Origin: Bacteroidales bacterium
GTDB taxonomy: Bacteria; Bacteroidota; Bacteroidia; Bacteroidales; F082
Assembly (NCBI GenBank): GCA_017632935.1
Contig: JAGBQJ010000040.1
Location: 36,377-100,376 of the forward strand
Length of the DNA stretch: 64,000 nt
Direction: 5' to 3'
Part shown: piece by piece, positions 16,872-26,209 of the stretch
Position numbering within the stretch: the stretch's first letter is position 1
Layout: each line of letters begins with the position of its first letter
Notes under the pieces: generated by a model
Seen by the model: only the letters and a program-made list of their open reading frames with translations
Database searches by the model: none
Told to the model about the DNA's origin: nothing
Program-made: the position numbers and the translations under genes

Positions 16872-17392
16872 TGCAAGTACATGTCTATCAGTCCTTCTGG
16901 AGCGGTTATGGTAAGGATTCTCTTATCACGATCGACATTTTGGATCACTTGGTCGAGAATGGGAATGAGAATTTCCTTCTTGTCTTTCATAATTTGCAAG
17001 ATGGCTTGCGTAGGATATTCCAGCACCTCGGTAACAGGTCCCAGCTCGCCCTTCTCGGTATCGACCACCGTGAAACCAATGATCTCATGGAAATAGAACT
17101 GTTTGCCACTGAGCTTAGGCAGCAACTCCAAAGGCAGGTAAATCGTCTTCCCGACCAGGTTTTGTGCCTGCTCGACGGTCTTCACGTCCTGCACGGCGAT
17201 GAAGAACTTGTCGCCGCTTGCCGTGATCTTCTCCACAAAAAAAGGCGTCAGCACCTTGTTAATTTCGAGGAAGAAATGCTTCATTTCGAGGTAAGCCGAA
17301 GGGTCGTCGGCCTCCACTTTGAGGGTCACCTCCCCTTTCAGCCCGTGGGTCTTGGCGATGCGGCCAAGGTAAAAACAATCTTCTTTTTTCAT
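16868..17392 (-). CDS. rimM: Ribosome maturation factor RimM
   Basis: A 174-residue protein of normal length. The N-terminal RimM beta-barrel begins FYLGRIAKTHGLKGEVTLKV, and the C-terminal PRC-barrel contains YFHEIIGFTVVDTEKGELGP and ILIPILDQVIQNVDRDKRIL. RimM binds ribosomal protein S19 and assists 30S head assembly. It is followed by trmN6 with a 4-bp overlap. Upstream lies a GC-rich repeat (17400-17483) and the divergent metal permease gene. Confidence 0.95.
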   Translation of the reverse strand: MKKEDCFYLGRIAKTHGLKGEVTLKVEADDPSAYLEMKHFFLEINKVLTPFFVEKITASGDKFFIAVQDVKTVEQAQNLVGKTIYLPLELLPKLSGKQFYFHEIIGFTVVDTEKGELGPVTEVLEYPTQAILQIMKDKKEILIPILDQVIQNVDRDKRILTITAPEGLIDMYLQ

Positions 17393-17399
17393 AATTATG

Positions 17400-17483
17400 A
17401 CTCGGGACGCGGGACTTCGGGACGCGGGACAGGTTCCTGAGCCCGTCGAAGGACTCGCGTCTCGTGTCTCGCAGTCTCGCGTC
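17400..17483. repeat. GC-rich repeat, family B copy 1
   Basis: Tandem and inverted variants of a short word: CGGGACGCGGGACTTCGGGA on the left and TCTCGTGTCTCGCAGTCTCG followed by CGTC on the right. A second copy with the same right half lies at 48076-48148. It sits in the divergent region between rimM and the metal permease. The function is unknown. Confidence 0.7.
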
Positions 17484-17541
17484 TTTTTTAATTTTGCTGC
17501 AAAGATAAAACTTTTTATTTTTGCCGCTCATTTTTGAAGTC

Positions 17542-18639
17542 ATGCACGAGTTTCTGCATTTGTTTTTGGATGTACTGAGAAACAGCGTATTAATCACCGG
17601 TTTGGTGATTATCATGATGCTGATGATCGAGTATGTCAACATACATTCCCATGGAAAATGGTTCACCAAGCTGCGCCGTAACCGTTTCGGGCAAGTCGTT
17701 TTGGGCGCGGGCTTGGGCATCATCCCGGGCTGCATGGGCGGTTTTGCCGCCGTGTCGATGTATTCGCACAAGTTGTTAAGTTTCGGTGCCTTGATCGCCA
17801 TGATGATCGCCTCGTCAGGCGACGAAGCCTTCGTCATGCTCGCCATGATTCCCAAAGAAGCATTATTGCTGACGGGCATCCTCTTTGTAGTGGCCATCCT
17901 AGCCGGCTGGCTCGTCGACCGTTTTGCCAAGCCCGGCAAACCCGTCAAACACGAGGGCTGTGACGAAGGCTATCAGCTGCACCATGAAGACGAGGAAGGC
18001 CATGACAAGGTGGAAAAGCCTACCCTGCGCAACATGAAACACGCCAGTGCAGAGCGTATCGCCCTGCTGCTGGGCGTCGTCCTGTTCATCGTGGCCTTGG
18101 CTTTCGGCATGTTGGAGCACGAGCATGAACACGAAGAAGCCGTGGAAGCCGTCCACACGCATCTCAATATCTTCGACGAATACTGGCTGAATCTGCTTTT
18201 CGCTATCGTCAGCCTGTTTGTGGTATGGTTCATCGCCACCACAAGCGAGCATATCGTCAAGGAGCACCTTTGGGAGCACATCATCCGCAAGCATTTCCTG
18301 AGCATCTTTCTGTGGACCTTTGGTGCACTGCTCGTCATCCAAATCGGGTTGCATTACTTCGACATCGAGACGCTCATCAGCAACAACATACCATGGATGA
18401 TTCTGCTGGCCGTCTTAGTCGGCATCATTCCCGAGTCGGGGCCGCATTTGCTGTTCGTCACCTTGTTTGCCACGGGCACAGTGCCCTTCTCGGTACTGCT
18501 GGCCAGTTCCATCTCACAGGACGGACATGCCTCATTGCCGTTGCTCGCTGAAAGCAAACGAGGATTCCTTAAGGCCAAGATTGTCAATGTCTTGGTGGCA
18601 GCGGTCTTCGGGTATCTGTGTTATTTTGTTGGGGGTTGA
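17542..18639 (+). CDS. Putative ArsP_2-type metal permease (manganese/arsenic efflux-like)
   Basis: A 365-residue membrane protein with about ten predicted transmembrane segments. It begins MHEFLHLFLDVLRNSVLITG, carries IIPGCMGGFAAVSMYSHKLL and ASSGDEAFVMLAMIPKEALL in the first half, and repeats the pattern in the second (GIIPESGPHLLFV, SSISQDGHASLPLLAESKRG). This internally duplicated layout is that of the family annotated as putative 10-TM heavy-metal exporter or manganese transporter. A histidine/acidic-rich loop (about 140-200, including MLEHEHEHEEA) could bind metal. The substrate is inferred only. The start at 17542 follows TATTTTTG at about 17516-17523. Confidence 0.75.
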   Translation: MHEFLHLFLDVLRNSVLITGLVIIMMLMIEYVNIHSHGKWFTKLRRNRFGQVVLGAGLGIIPGCMGGFAAVSMYSHKLLSFGALIAMMIASSGDEAFVMLAMIPKEALLLTGILFVVAILAGWLVDRFAKPGKPVKHEGCDEGYQLHHEDEEGHDKVEKPTLRNMKHASAERIALLLGVVLFIVALAFGMLEHEHEHEEAVEAVHTHLNIFDEYWLNLLFAIVSLFVVWFIATTSEHIVKEHLWEHIIRKHFLSIFLWTFGALLVIQIGLHYFDIETLISNNIPWMILLAVLVGIIPESGPHLLFVTLFATGTVPFSVLLASSISQDGHASLPLLAESKRGFLKAKIVNVLVAAVFGYLCYFVGG

Positions 18640-18698
18640 TTGACATGTTATAGTTGTCGTAATATCGTTATTCCGTCATTACGATATCACGAAAGAAT

Positions 18699-19448
18699 CT
18701 ACCGGAATTGTAAAACGCTCCTTGTTCCATCACATTCAGGATAGCTTGAGCAACTCCAAAAGGCATTCCCAGCGTTTTTACCCTTTTTGGCCATACGCTT
18801 TATCATCGGCTTTCCGCATTTTGGACATAGAGGCGCATCGTTTTGGGCACTTTGCTCCGCCCTGCGGGCTAGCCTTTCAGCTGACAATGCTTCAGCAAAG
18901 CCCCCTTCTTCTTTGAATGCCTCAAGTTGGTTCTCAATTTGTTTGCCCAGCATCATAATGAGGCGATTGCAAAGGACAAGCAAACAGTTGGCTTCTGTAA
19001 TTGAGTTTTTGGAGCAAAGCCATGCATCAAACTTGTGCTTCTGCTTCAGGATGTGAATGCTGCTGAGATGTTGCACATCGTCTTTATAAGTGGGTCTGTC
19101 GAGGGGAATATTGCTTACATTTTTGTGTTCTTCTGACTTCACCGACCACGGAATCTCCTCATGTCGCATGAGCCAATTCACATAGTCGTTGGCTAGTTCT
19201 GCCAAACTCGCACGAGCCACATCCGTGAGACGCATTTCGGTTTCTTTTGAAGTTGAATGTCGCGAATTGCCTTCAGCAATGTTGGCGGGAACCGATCTTG
19301 CCGCCTGTGTCATTTGGTCATACTGCCGCCCGCAAGGGTCGTTGATGTGGTTGAGATTACGGGCGCAAAAGTCTTGCGTAGCCAGTTGTATGACATTGGC
19401 CATCACCCATGTATCCAGCCAATAATATCCAAACCTATTAATCTGCAT
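18699..19448 (-). CDS. Four-helix-bundle protein with C-terminal zinc ribbon
   Basis: A 249-residue protein in two parts. Residues 1 to about 190 match the four-helix-bundle (23S rRNA intervening-sequence protein-like) family, with the signature QMTQAARSVPANIAEGNSR. The C-terminus (about 205-245) is a topoisomerase-type C4 zinc ribbon, CPKCGKPMIKRMAKKG then FWSCSSYPECDGT. It corresponds to proteins annotated as carrying a four-helix-bundle suffix domain. A nucleic-acid-binding role is plausible from the zinc ribbon; no function is established. It stands alone, convergent with the metal permease and divergent from the riboswitch-led receptor. Confidence 0.8.
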   Translation of the reverse strand: MQINRFGYYWLDTWVMANVIQLATQDFCARNLNHINDPCGRQYDQMTQAARSVPANIAEGNSRHSTSKETEMRLTDVARASLAELANDYVNWLMRHEEIPWSVKSEEHKNVSNIPLDRPTYKDDVQHLSSIHILKQKHKFDAWLCSKNSITEANCLLVLCNRLIMMLGKQIENQLEAFKEEGGFAEALSAERLARRAEQSAQNDAPLCPKCGKPMIKRMAKKGKNAGNAFWSCSSYPECDGTRSVLQFR

Positions 19449-19511
19449 CTCGTGTGCCTTTGTTTTGTCAGCAAAAATAACACTTTTTTAACAGCGTTCC
19501 GAAAAAAGCTG

Positions 19512-19519
19512 TATTTTTG
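19512..19519 (+). promoter_or_regulatory. -7 element upstream of the TPP riboswitch
   Basis: TATTTTTG about 14 nt before the conserved riboswitch core. The -33 box is not clear. It is the expected start region of the leader transcript. Confidence 0.5.
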
Positions 19520-19532
19520 CCGCCGATACCAA

Positions 19533-19618
19533 TAGGGGTGCCTTATCCGCTTGCGGATTGAAAGACAGGCTGAGATCAAACCCTTTGCACCTGATACGGA
19601 TAATGCCGAGACAGGGAA
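19533..19618 (+). ncRNA. TPP (thiamin pyrophosphate) riboswitch
   Basis: A THI-element with all conserved pieces in order: AGGGGTGCC, a variable P3 hairpin (ATCCGC TT GCGGAT), CTGAGA at 19570-19575, CCCTTTGCACCTGAT, GGATAATGCC at 19598-19607 and the closing ACAGGGA. CTGAGA contacts the pyrimidine ring of TPP and GGATAATGCC the pyrophosphate arm. It sits 62 nt before the start codon of a TonB-dependent receptor, so thiamin status should repress the receptor. I see no strong terminator hairpin between the aptamer and the ATG, so control may be translational. Confidence 0.93.
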
Positions 19619-19679
19619 TCGAGTTCCTCATCATTCCTCTATTGATTTATTGAATTATTAATCTTTAAATCAACGAGTT

Positions 19680-22355
19680 ATGCTCAAAAAACAAACCTTA
19701 ATCCTCACACTCGCTACAATGATGGCGATGAATCTTCATGCACAGTTTACCATTACAGGCACGGTATTCGACACCGACAGCATTCCATTTCCTTTTGTGG
19801 ATATCAAGCTTGAGCCTTCTGGGTTACAAACCAGAGCTAATTTTGACGGGTTTTATTCTATAAAGGATGTGAAACCAGGACGTTACACCATTACGGCATC
19901 GTGTGTCACATGCACAACACAAAGCAAAACCATTGTGATTGAAGACAACGCGACAGTAAATTTCACTTTGGGGATTGATCCGAACAACGATTCTCCTGTC
20001 GAATCGGAAATTCCGGTTATCCGCACCCCTTATGTTTCCCCTTATGATACCCTTAAAGCACGCGAATTAGGCGAAGTGATCGTCAGCGGCGTGCGTGTCC
20101 AGAAAAACGCACCGTTTGCCGTCTCCAACATCCAGAAGGTGGAACTGAATGACTTCTCAAAAACAGGCCAAGAGCTGCCCTTCCTGTTTGCCAAGACACC
20201 TGGTATCCTTGCTTGGAGCGAGAACGGCGTTGGCACCGGCACATCTTATATGCGTATCCGCGGCGCCGGCGACTCGCGCATCAACGTCACTCTTGACGGC
20301 GTGTCGCTCAACTCGCCCGAAGACCAATGCGTGTTCTGGGCCAATATGAACAGCTATGGCTCACTGCTGGGCTCCGTGCAGATCCAACGCGGCGTAGGCA
20401 CCTCCACCAACGGCGACGGCGCCTTCGGTGGCACGGTGGCCCTTTCGTCAGCAACGCCCTCCTCTGTACCGAGCGCTGAAATCACTGGCTCTTACGGCTC
20501 GTTCAACACGCTCAACTTCGGCGCAAAGGCCTCGACGGGTATGTTGTGGAACCACCTCATCATCGACGGTGCCTATCACGAGACCGGCACCGATGGTTTC
20601 ATCCACGGCACGAAAGGTCGCAGCGGTAGCTACTACGGCGGTCTCTCTTGGATGGGCAAGGACTTCATCATCCGCTACAAGAACATCGGCAACTTCGAGA
20701 AGACCGGTCAGGCATGGAACGGCGTGACGGCAGGCAACAACGATATGAGCCTTATGGACGGCACCTATGGCATCACCACAGGCATCAAGACCTACGAGGA
20801 TATGTATAAGGTGGGCTTGGGACAGTTCAACTCGCTGTACGAATACCTCGTCACCGACGACGACGGCAACTTCGTCATAGACGAGAACGGCCATTACGTC
20901 ACAGCACGCTACCAGATGAACGACGGCACGTATTGGGATCGTACCACCGACAACTTCTGGCAGGACCACAACATCCTCTCGGCAGCTTGGGAGATCAACG
21001 AACGCTGGGCGACGACAGCCACACTGCACTACACCTACGGTTACGGCTACTATGAGGAGTTCCGTCCCAACAACAAACTCTCGAAGTTCGGCATGACCTA
21101 TTACGACGCTGAAGGCAACCAGGTGAAAAAGACTGACTTCGTCCGCAAGAAAGGACTGCGTCAGGACACCTACGGCCTCGTGTGGTTCACACGTTACAAG
21201 GACGCACATTGGAACGTCATCGGCGGTATCTCGGCCCAGAATTTCCAAGGCAACCACTTCGGTTATGTGAATTATATCGCCAACCAAGACGTCGCAGACA
21301 AATACCTCGCTGATGGCGACTACAAATACTACGACTCCGACGCACAGAAGCTCGACGGCAACGTCTTCGTCAAGGCAGCCTACACCTTCGCCGACCACTG
21401 GACCGTCTTCGGCGACATGCAGTTCCGCTATGTGGACTACAAGACCAACGGCATCAACGACAAGTTCTACGACGACGCGAGCGGCTATTACAACCAGGAA
21501 CTCGACATCCACGAGAAGTACCCCTTCTTCAACCCCAAGGGCGGCATCTCCTTCGACACGGACAGCCACCACGCTTACGCCTCCGTGGCCATGAGCCACC
21601 GCGAGCCAGAGCGTAACAACTTCACCGACAACGGTTCCTATCCCTTCCCCAAGCCCGAACAACTCCTCGACTATGAGTTGGGCTACAACTACAACGGACG
21701 CATCTGGCAGGCAGGCGCCAACCTCTATTATATGGACTACACCGACCAGTTCGTGCAGACGGGTGCCGTCAGCGACATCGGCGAGGCTCTGACCACTAAC
21801 ATCAAGGATTCGTATCGTATGGGCGTCGAGTTGCAGGCTGGCGTCAATGCCACCAAATGGTTGACCATCGAGGCTAACGCCGCTTTGAGCCAAAACAAGA
21901 TCAAGGACTTCGACGAGGTCGTCGAGGACTGGGACAACTGGGACACCGGCACCGCCACCATACATTATGACAATTCCACCTTGGCCTTCTCGCCTTCGGC
22001 TATATTGAATGGCTTCGTCACCTTCCACCACAAGGGCTTCGAGGCCACCTGGCACAGCAACTACGTTTCGAGGATGTATCTCGACAACACCGAAAACCTC
22101 GACCGTTCGCTGCCGGCCTTCTCCACCTCGAATGTGAGCCTCGGCTACACCTTGAAGCCCAAGAAGGTCGTCAAAGAGGCCGTCTTCAAGGTCAATTTCA
22201 ACAACATCTTCAACAAACGTTATGCCGCCAGCGGCTGGGTCTATTCAGCCCTCTACGCCAGCGGCGGTCACCCGAACGACAACCGCTATTACCAGATCGG
22301 TTTCATTCCGATGGCTGGTTTCCATGTCATGGGCAATCTGACGTTGAGGTTCTGA
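19680..22355 (+). CDS. TonB-dependent receptor, predicted thiamin uptake
   Basis: An 891-residue outer-membrane receptor. It has a signal peptide (to about residue 22), a carboxypeptidase-regulatory-like beta domain (about 23-105, ITGTVFDTDSIPFPFVDIKL), a plug domain (about 120-250, including FLFAKTPGILAWSENGVGTG and YMRIRGAGDSRINVTLDGVS) and a 22-strand-type barrel ending MGNLTLRF. The final aromatic residue is the usual barrel end. The TPP riboswitch immediately upstream predicts that it imports thiamin or a derivative. A terminator hairpin follows. Confidence 0.9.
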   Translation: MLKKQTLILTLATMMAMNLHAQFTITGTVFDTDSIPFPFVDIKLEPSGLQTRANFDGFYSIKDVKPGRYTITASCVTCTTQSKTIVIEDNATVNFTLGIDPNNDSPVESEIPVIRTPYVSPYDTLKARELGEVIVSGVRVQKNAPFAVSNIQKVELNDFSKTGQELPFLFAKTPGILAWSENGVGTGTSYMRIRGAGDSRINVTLDGVSLNSPEDQCVFWANMNSYGSLLGSVQIQRGVGTSTNGDGAFGGTVALSSATPSSVPSAEITGSYGSFNTLNFGAKASTGMLWNHLIIDGAYHETGTDGFIHGTKGRSGSYYGGLSWMGKDFIIRYKNIGNFEKTGQAWNGVTAGNNDMSLMDGTYGITTGIKTYEDMYKVGLGQFNSLYEYLVTDDDGNFVIDENGHYVTARYQMNDGTYWDRTTDNFWQDHNILSAAWEINERWATTATLHYTYGYGYYEEFRPNNKLSKFGMTYYDAEGNQVKKTDFVRKKGLRQDTYGLVWFTRYKDAHWNVIGGISAQNFQGNHFGYVNYIANQDVADKYLADGDYKYYDSDAQKLDGNVFVKAAYTFADHWTVFGDMQFRYVDYKTNGINDKFYDDASGYYNQELDIHEKYPFFNPKGGISFDTDSHHAYASVAMSHREPERNNFTDNGSYPFPKPEQLLDYELGYNYNGRIWQAGANLYYMDYTDQFVQTGAVSDIGEALTTNIKDSYRMGVELQAGVNATKWLTIEANAALSQNKIKDFDEVVEDWDNWDTGTATIHYDNSTLAFSPSAILNGFVTFHHKGFEATWHSNYVSRMYLDNTENLDRSLPAFSTSNVSLGYTLKPKKVVKEAVFKVNFNNIFNKRYAASGWVYSALYASGGHPNDNRYYQIGFIPMAGFHVMGNLTLRF

Positions 22356-22376
22356 TTGAACGAATCGGTTATATGT

Positions 22377-22410
22377 AAAGAATCCCGCTCCCATGGGGAC
22401 GGGATTCTTT
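22377..22410. terminator. Intrinsic terminator after the thiamin receptor
   Basis: An 11-bp stem, AAAGAATCCCG and CGGGATTCTTT, around a 12-nt loop, in the gap between the convergent receptor and preA genes. The A-run and T-run flanks let it work in both directions. Confidence 0.8.
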
Positions 22411-22414
22411 TGTG

Positions 22415-23893
22415 TTATTTATCCTTCTTTGCAATGCGTTTCGCCACGCCGATGGCGCCTGTGGGACAGACGAGTCGGCAGAGATGGCAGCCCACACAAC
22501 GTTTTCCATCAAGATGCGGCTGACGCAGGTCGGCATCGAAGGTGATGGCCTGATGGCCTCCGTCTTGGCAGGAGGTGTAGCAACGGCCGCAGCCGATGCA
22601 TTGCTCACGGTCGAAGGTGGGATACACGATGGTGTCGCGGTCGAGGTTGGTGGGCGTGTCGAAATTGGGCAGCTCCTCTCCTACCAGGTCCGACAGGTGC
22701 TCGATGCCGCGTTCCGCCATATAGTTTTGGAGTCCCAACACAAGGTCGTCGATGATGCGGTAGCCGTACTGCATCACGGCGGTGCACACCTGCACGTTGC
22801 TGCAGCCCAGCTGGATGAACTCAAGCGCGTCGCGCCAGGTCTCGATGCCACCGATGCCGCTCAGCTCGATGCGTTTGCCATCGTTGGTGGCAGTGAAAAT
22901 GGGGTTTTTCGCCATCTCGAGGATATGGCGCAAAGCGATGGGCTTCACGGCGCGGCCCGAGAGTCCGGAGACGGTCTTCTTGTTGGCCACTGCACCACGA
23001 CTGTTCATGGTCACGCTCTTGATGGTGTTGATGGCCGACACCGCATCGGCGCTGGCGAAGTGGGCAGCCATAGCGGGTTGGTTGATCTGGGTGATGTTGG
23101 GCGTCATCTTGGGGATGACCGGGATCTTGACATTGTGTTTCACGTAGGCCGTATAGAACAGCACCAGTTCCGAGTTCTGTCCCACGTCGCTGCCCATGCC
23201 GGCCAGACGCATCTGCGGGCAGGAGAAATTCAGCTCCACCGCGTCGACGCCGGCCTCTTCGGCCATCTTGGCCAGCGTGATCCACTCCGTCTCGGCGTTG
23301 CCCATGATGGAGGCGACGACGACTTTCGAGGGATAGTCCTTTTTCAGCCTGCGCAGGATGTCGAAGTCCACCTCGACGGGGTTCTCGCTCAGCTGTTCCA
23401 TGTTACGGAAACCGAAGAAATCGGAGCGGCCTGGCTCGCTGACGGCGTCAAAGCGCGGCGACACCTCGCGGATGTCCTCCATGCAGATGGTCTTGTAGAA
23501 CACGCCCGCCCATCCTGCCTCAAAGGCCCGTGCCACCATCTCGTAGTTAGTGCAGATGGCCGACGAGGCGAGGAAGAAGGGATTCTCGCAAGAGATGCCG
23601 CAGAAGTCGATGGCGAGGCCGGGGAGATCCTTTTGTGGCTTCGTGCCTTTGACGGCTTCCGCCAGTTCCCTGATGCGGATCGGCCTGTCGTAGTGGATGC
23701 AGGCTGCCTCGGCGGCTTGCAGTTCGGCGTCGCTGCACGGGTCGAGCCATTGTCCGGCGACGGCTTCGTTGTCGAATCGTATGGCGCGAATGACGCGTGC
23801 CGGGTCGCCATTCTTGCAGGCCTTGCTGCACGGTGCATCGGCGCAGAGCAGACAACGCGCGGCTTCTTCTTGGAGGTGCATAGTTTTATTCAT
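22415..23893 (-). CDS. preA: Dihydropyrimidine dehydrogenase PreA-like, with extra N-terminal Fe-S motif
   Basis: A 492-residue protein. A central DHOD-like TIM barrel (about 90-400; FSCPQM, MGNAETEW, GIGGIETWRDALEF) is followed by two 4Fe-4S motifs, CIGCGRCYTSC and CVGCHLCRLVC. This is the pyrimidine-reducing PreA subunit. The N-terminus adds Cys14, 17, 22 and 26 (CLLCADAPCSKAC), a cluster motif that normally starts the partner PreT/GltD-type subunit. No preT gene is adjacent. TACTTTTG reads toward the gene at 23923-23930. The predicted reaction is NAD(P)H-linked reduction of uracil or thymine. Confidence 0.87.
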   Translation of the reverse strand: MNKTMHLQEEAARCLLCADAPCSKACKNGDPARVIRAIRFDNEAVAGQWLDPCSDAELQAAEAACIHYDRPIRIRELAEAVKGTKPQKDLPGLAIDFCGISCENPFFLASSAICTNYEMVARAFEAGWAGVFYKTICMEDIREVSPRFDAVSEPGRSDFFGFRNMEQLSENPVEVDFDILRRLKKDYPSKVVVASIMGNAETEWITLAKMAEEAGVDAVELNFSCPQMRLAGMGSDVGQNSELVLFYTAYVKHNVKIPVIPKMTPNITQINQPAMAAHFASADAVSAINTIKSVTMNSRGAVANKKTVSGLSGRAVKPIALRHILEMAKNPIFTATNDGKRIELSGIGGIETWRDALEFIQLGCSNVQVCTAVMQYGYRIIDDLVLGLQNYMAERGIEHLSDLVGEELPNFDTPTNLDRDTIVYPTFDREQCIGCGRCYTSCQDGGHQAITFDADLRQPHLDGKRCVGCHLCRLVCPTGAIGVAKRIAKKDK

Positions 23894-23948
23894 AGCGTCA
23901 GTGTTAGGATGATTATTGGGGACAAAAGTAGAAAAATATCTAGATTAA

Positions 23949-24854
23949 GGACATAATTGCTTGCATTTATCTTGTATCTTTGCTCTTTGAAACAACTGTG
24001 ACGGAAAAACAGCAGTCACGATGGTCGTTGTGAATTGCTTGCATTTATCTTGTATCTTTGCTCTTTGAAACAACCGCTCAATTAGAGTTGCCTTTTATGA
24101 TGTCGTTGTGAATTGCTTGCATTTATCTTGTATCTTTGCTCTTTGAAACAACTTAAGTGAACCAGCCATTAGTTTCTGAATAGTTGTGAATTGCTTGCAT
24201 TTATCTTGTATCTTTGCTCTTTGAAACAACCCGAGGGCTGATTATGAGGTGTGTCACTAAGTTGTGAATTGCTTGCATTTATCTTGTATCTTTGCTCTTT
24301 GAAACAACCGCATTAAATCATTTATATCAACATCGCCAGTTGTGAATTGCTTGCATTTATCTTGTATCTTTGCTCTTTGAAACAACAAATTTGATTTGAG
24401 GAACGAAAACGAGCAAGTTGTGAATTGCTTGCATTTATCTTGTATCTTTGCTCTTTGAAACAACTAATCAGCGTGCGAGCCTTGGCAGCTTTAAGTTGTG
24501 AATTGCTTGCATTTATCTTGTATCTTTGCTCTTTGAAACAACGCCAATCAACGCGGGCAATCCAATTGCGGTGTTGTGAATTGCTTGCATTTATCTTGTA
24601 TCTTTGCTCTTTGAAACAACATGAGGCTGAAAAGTACGCTCATGGTGTTTGTTGTGAATTGCTTGCATTTATCTTGTATCTTTGCTCTTTGAAACAACTA
24701 TCCTAATTTCCATTGGTGATTTGCTGCAGTTGTGAATTGCTTGCATTTATCTTGTATCTTTGCTCTTTGAAACAACCATATGCGTTTAATTTGCCGCAAA
24801 TATACTGTTGTGAATTGCTTGCATTTATCTTGTATCTTTGCTCTTTGAAACAAC
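23949..24854 (+). CRISPR. Type II-C CRISPR array, 12 repeats and 11 spacers
   Basis: Twelve 48-nt repeats (GTTGTGAATTGCTTGCATTT ... GAAACAAC) and eleven spacers, all exactly 30 nt, giving a strict 78-nt period. Repeats start at 23949, 24027, 24105, 24183, 24261, 24339, 24417, 24495, 24573, 24651, 24729 and 24807. The first has a degenerate 5' end (GGACAT for GTTGTG); the others are identical. Repeat positions 27-34 are TATCTTTG, a Bacteroidota -7 element. The tracrRNA anti-repeat (31751-31773) pairs with the 5' half of the repeat as read on the plus strand, which fixes the crRNA direction as plus, toward cas2. Confidence 0.98.
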
Positions 24855-24907
24855 ACGATATGGGTAAAACAAAGAGCAACAGCAATTTAGAAGTTGTTTC
24901 AGAAAAG

Positions 24908-24937
24908 AAAAATCCAGCTCATTTGAGTTGGATTTTT
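24908..24937. terminator. Bidirectional terminator between array and cas2
   Basis: A near-perfect 14-bp stem, AAAAATCCAGCTCA and TGAGTTGGATTTTT, with a nominal 2-nt loop. It has U-tract potential on both strands. It should end the cas operon (minus) and array transcripts (plus), insulating the two converging units. Confidence 0.85.
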
Positions 24938-24962
24938 CTTTGTTATGACCATTTTTTCCGAT

Positions 24963-26201
<1,239 letters not shown>

Positions 26202-26209
<8 letters not shown>

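Noticed and set aside
24855-24884. A possible twelfth 30-nt spacer after the last repeat
   Set aside because: No repeat, even degenerate, follows at 24885, so this is flank and not a spacer.
24257-24885. Open frames of 60-102 codons on both strands across the CRISPR array
   Set aside because: They are translations of the repeat unit (CELLAFILYLCSLKQ and the reverse), an artefact of the 78-nt period being divisible by three.
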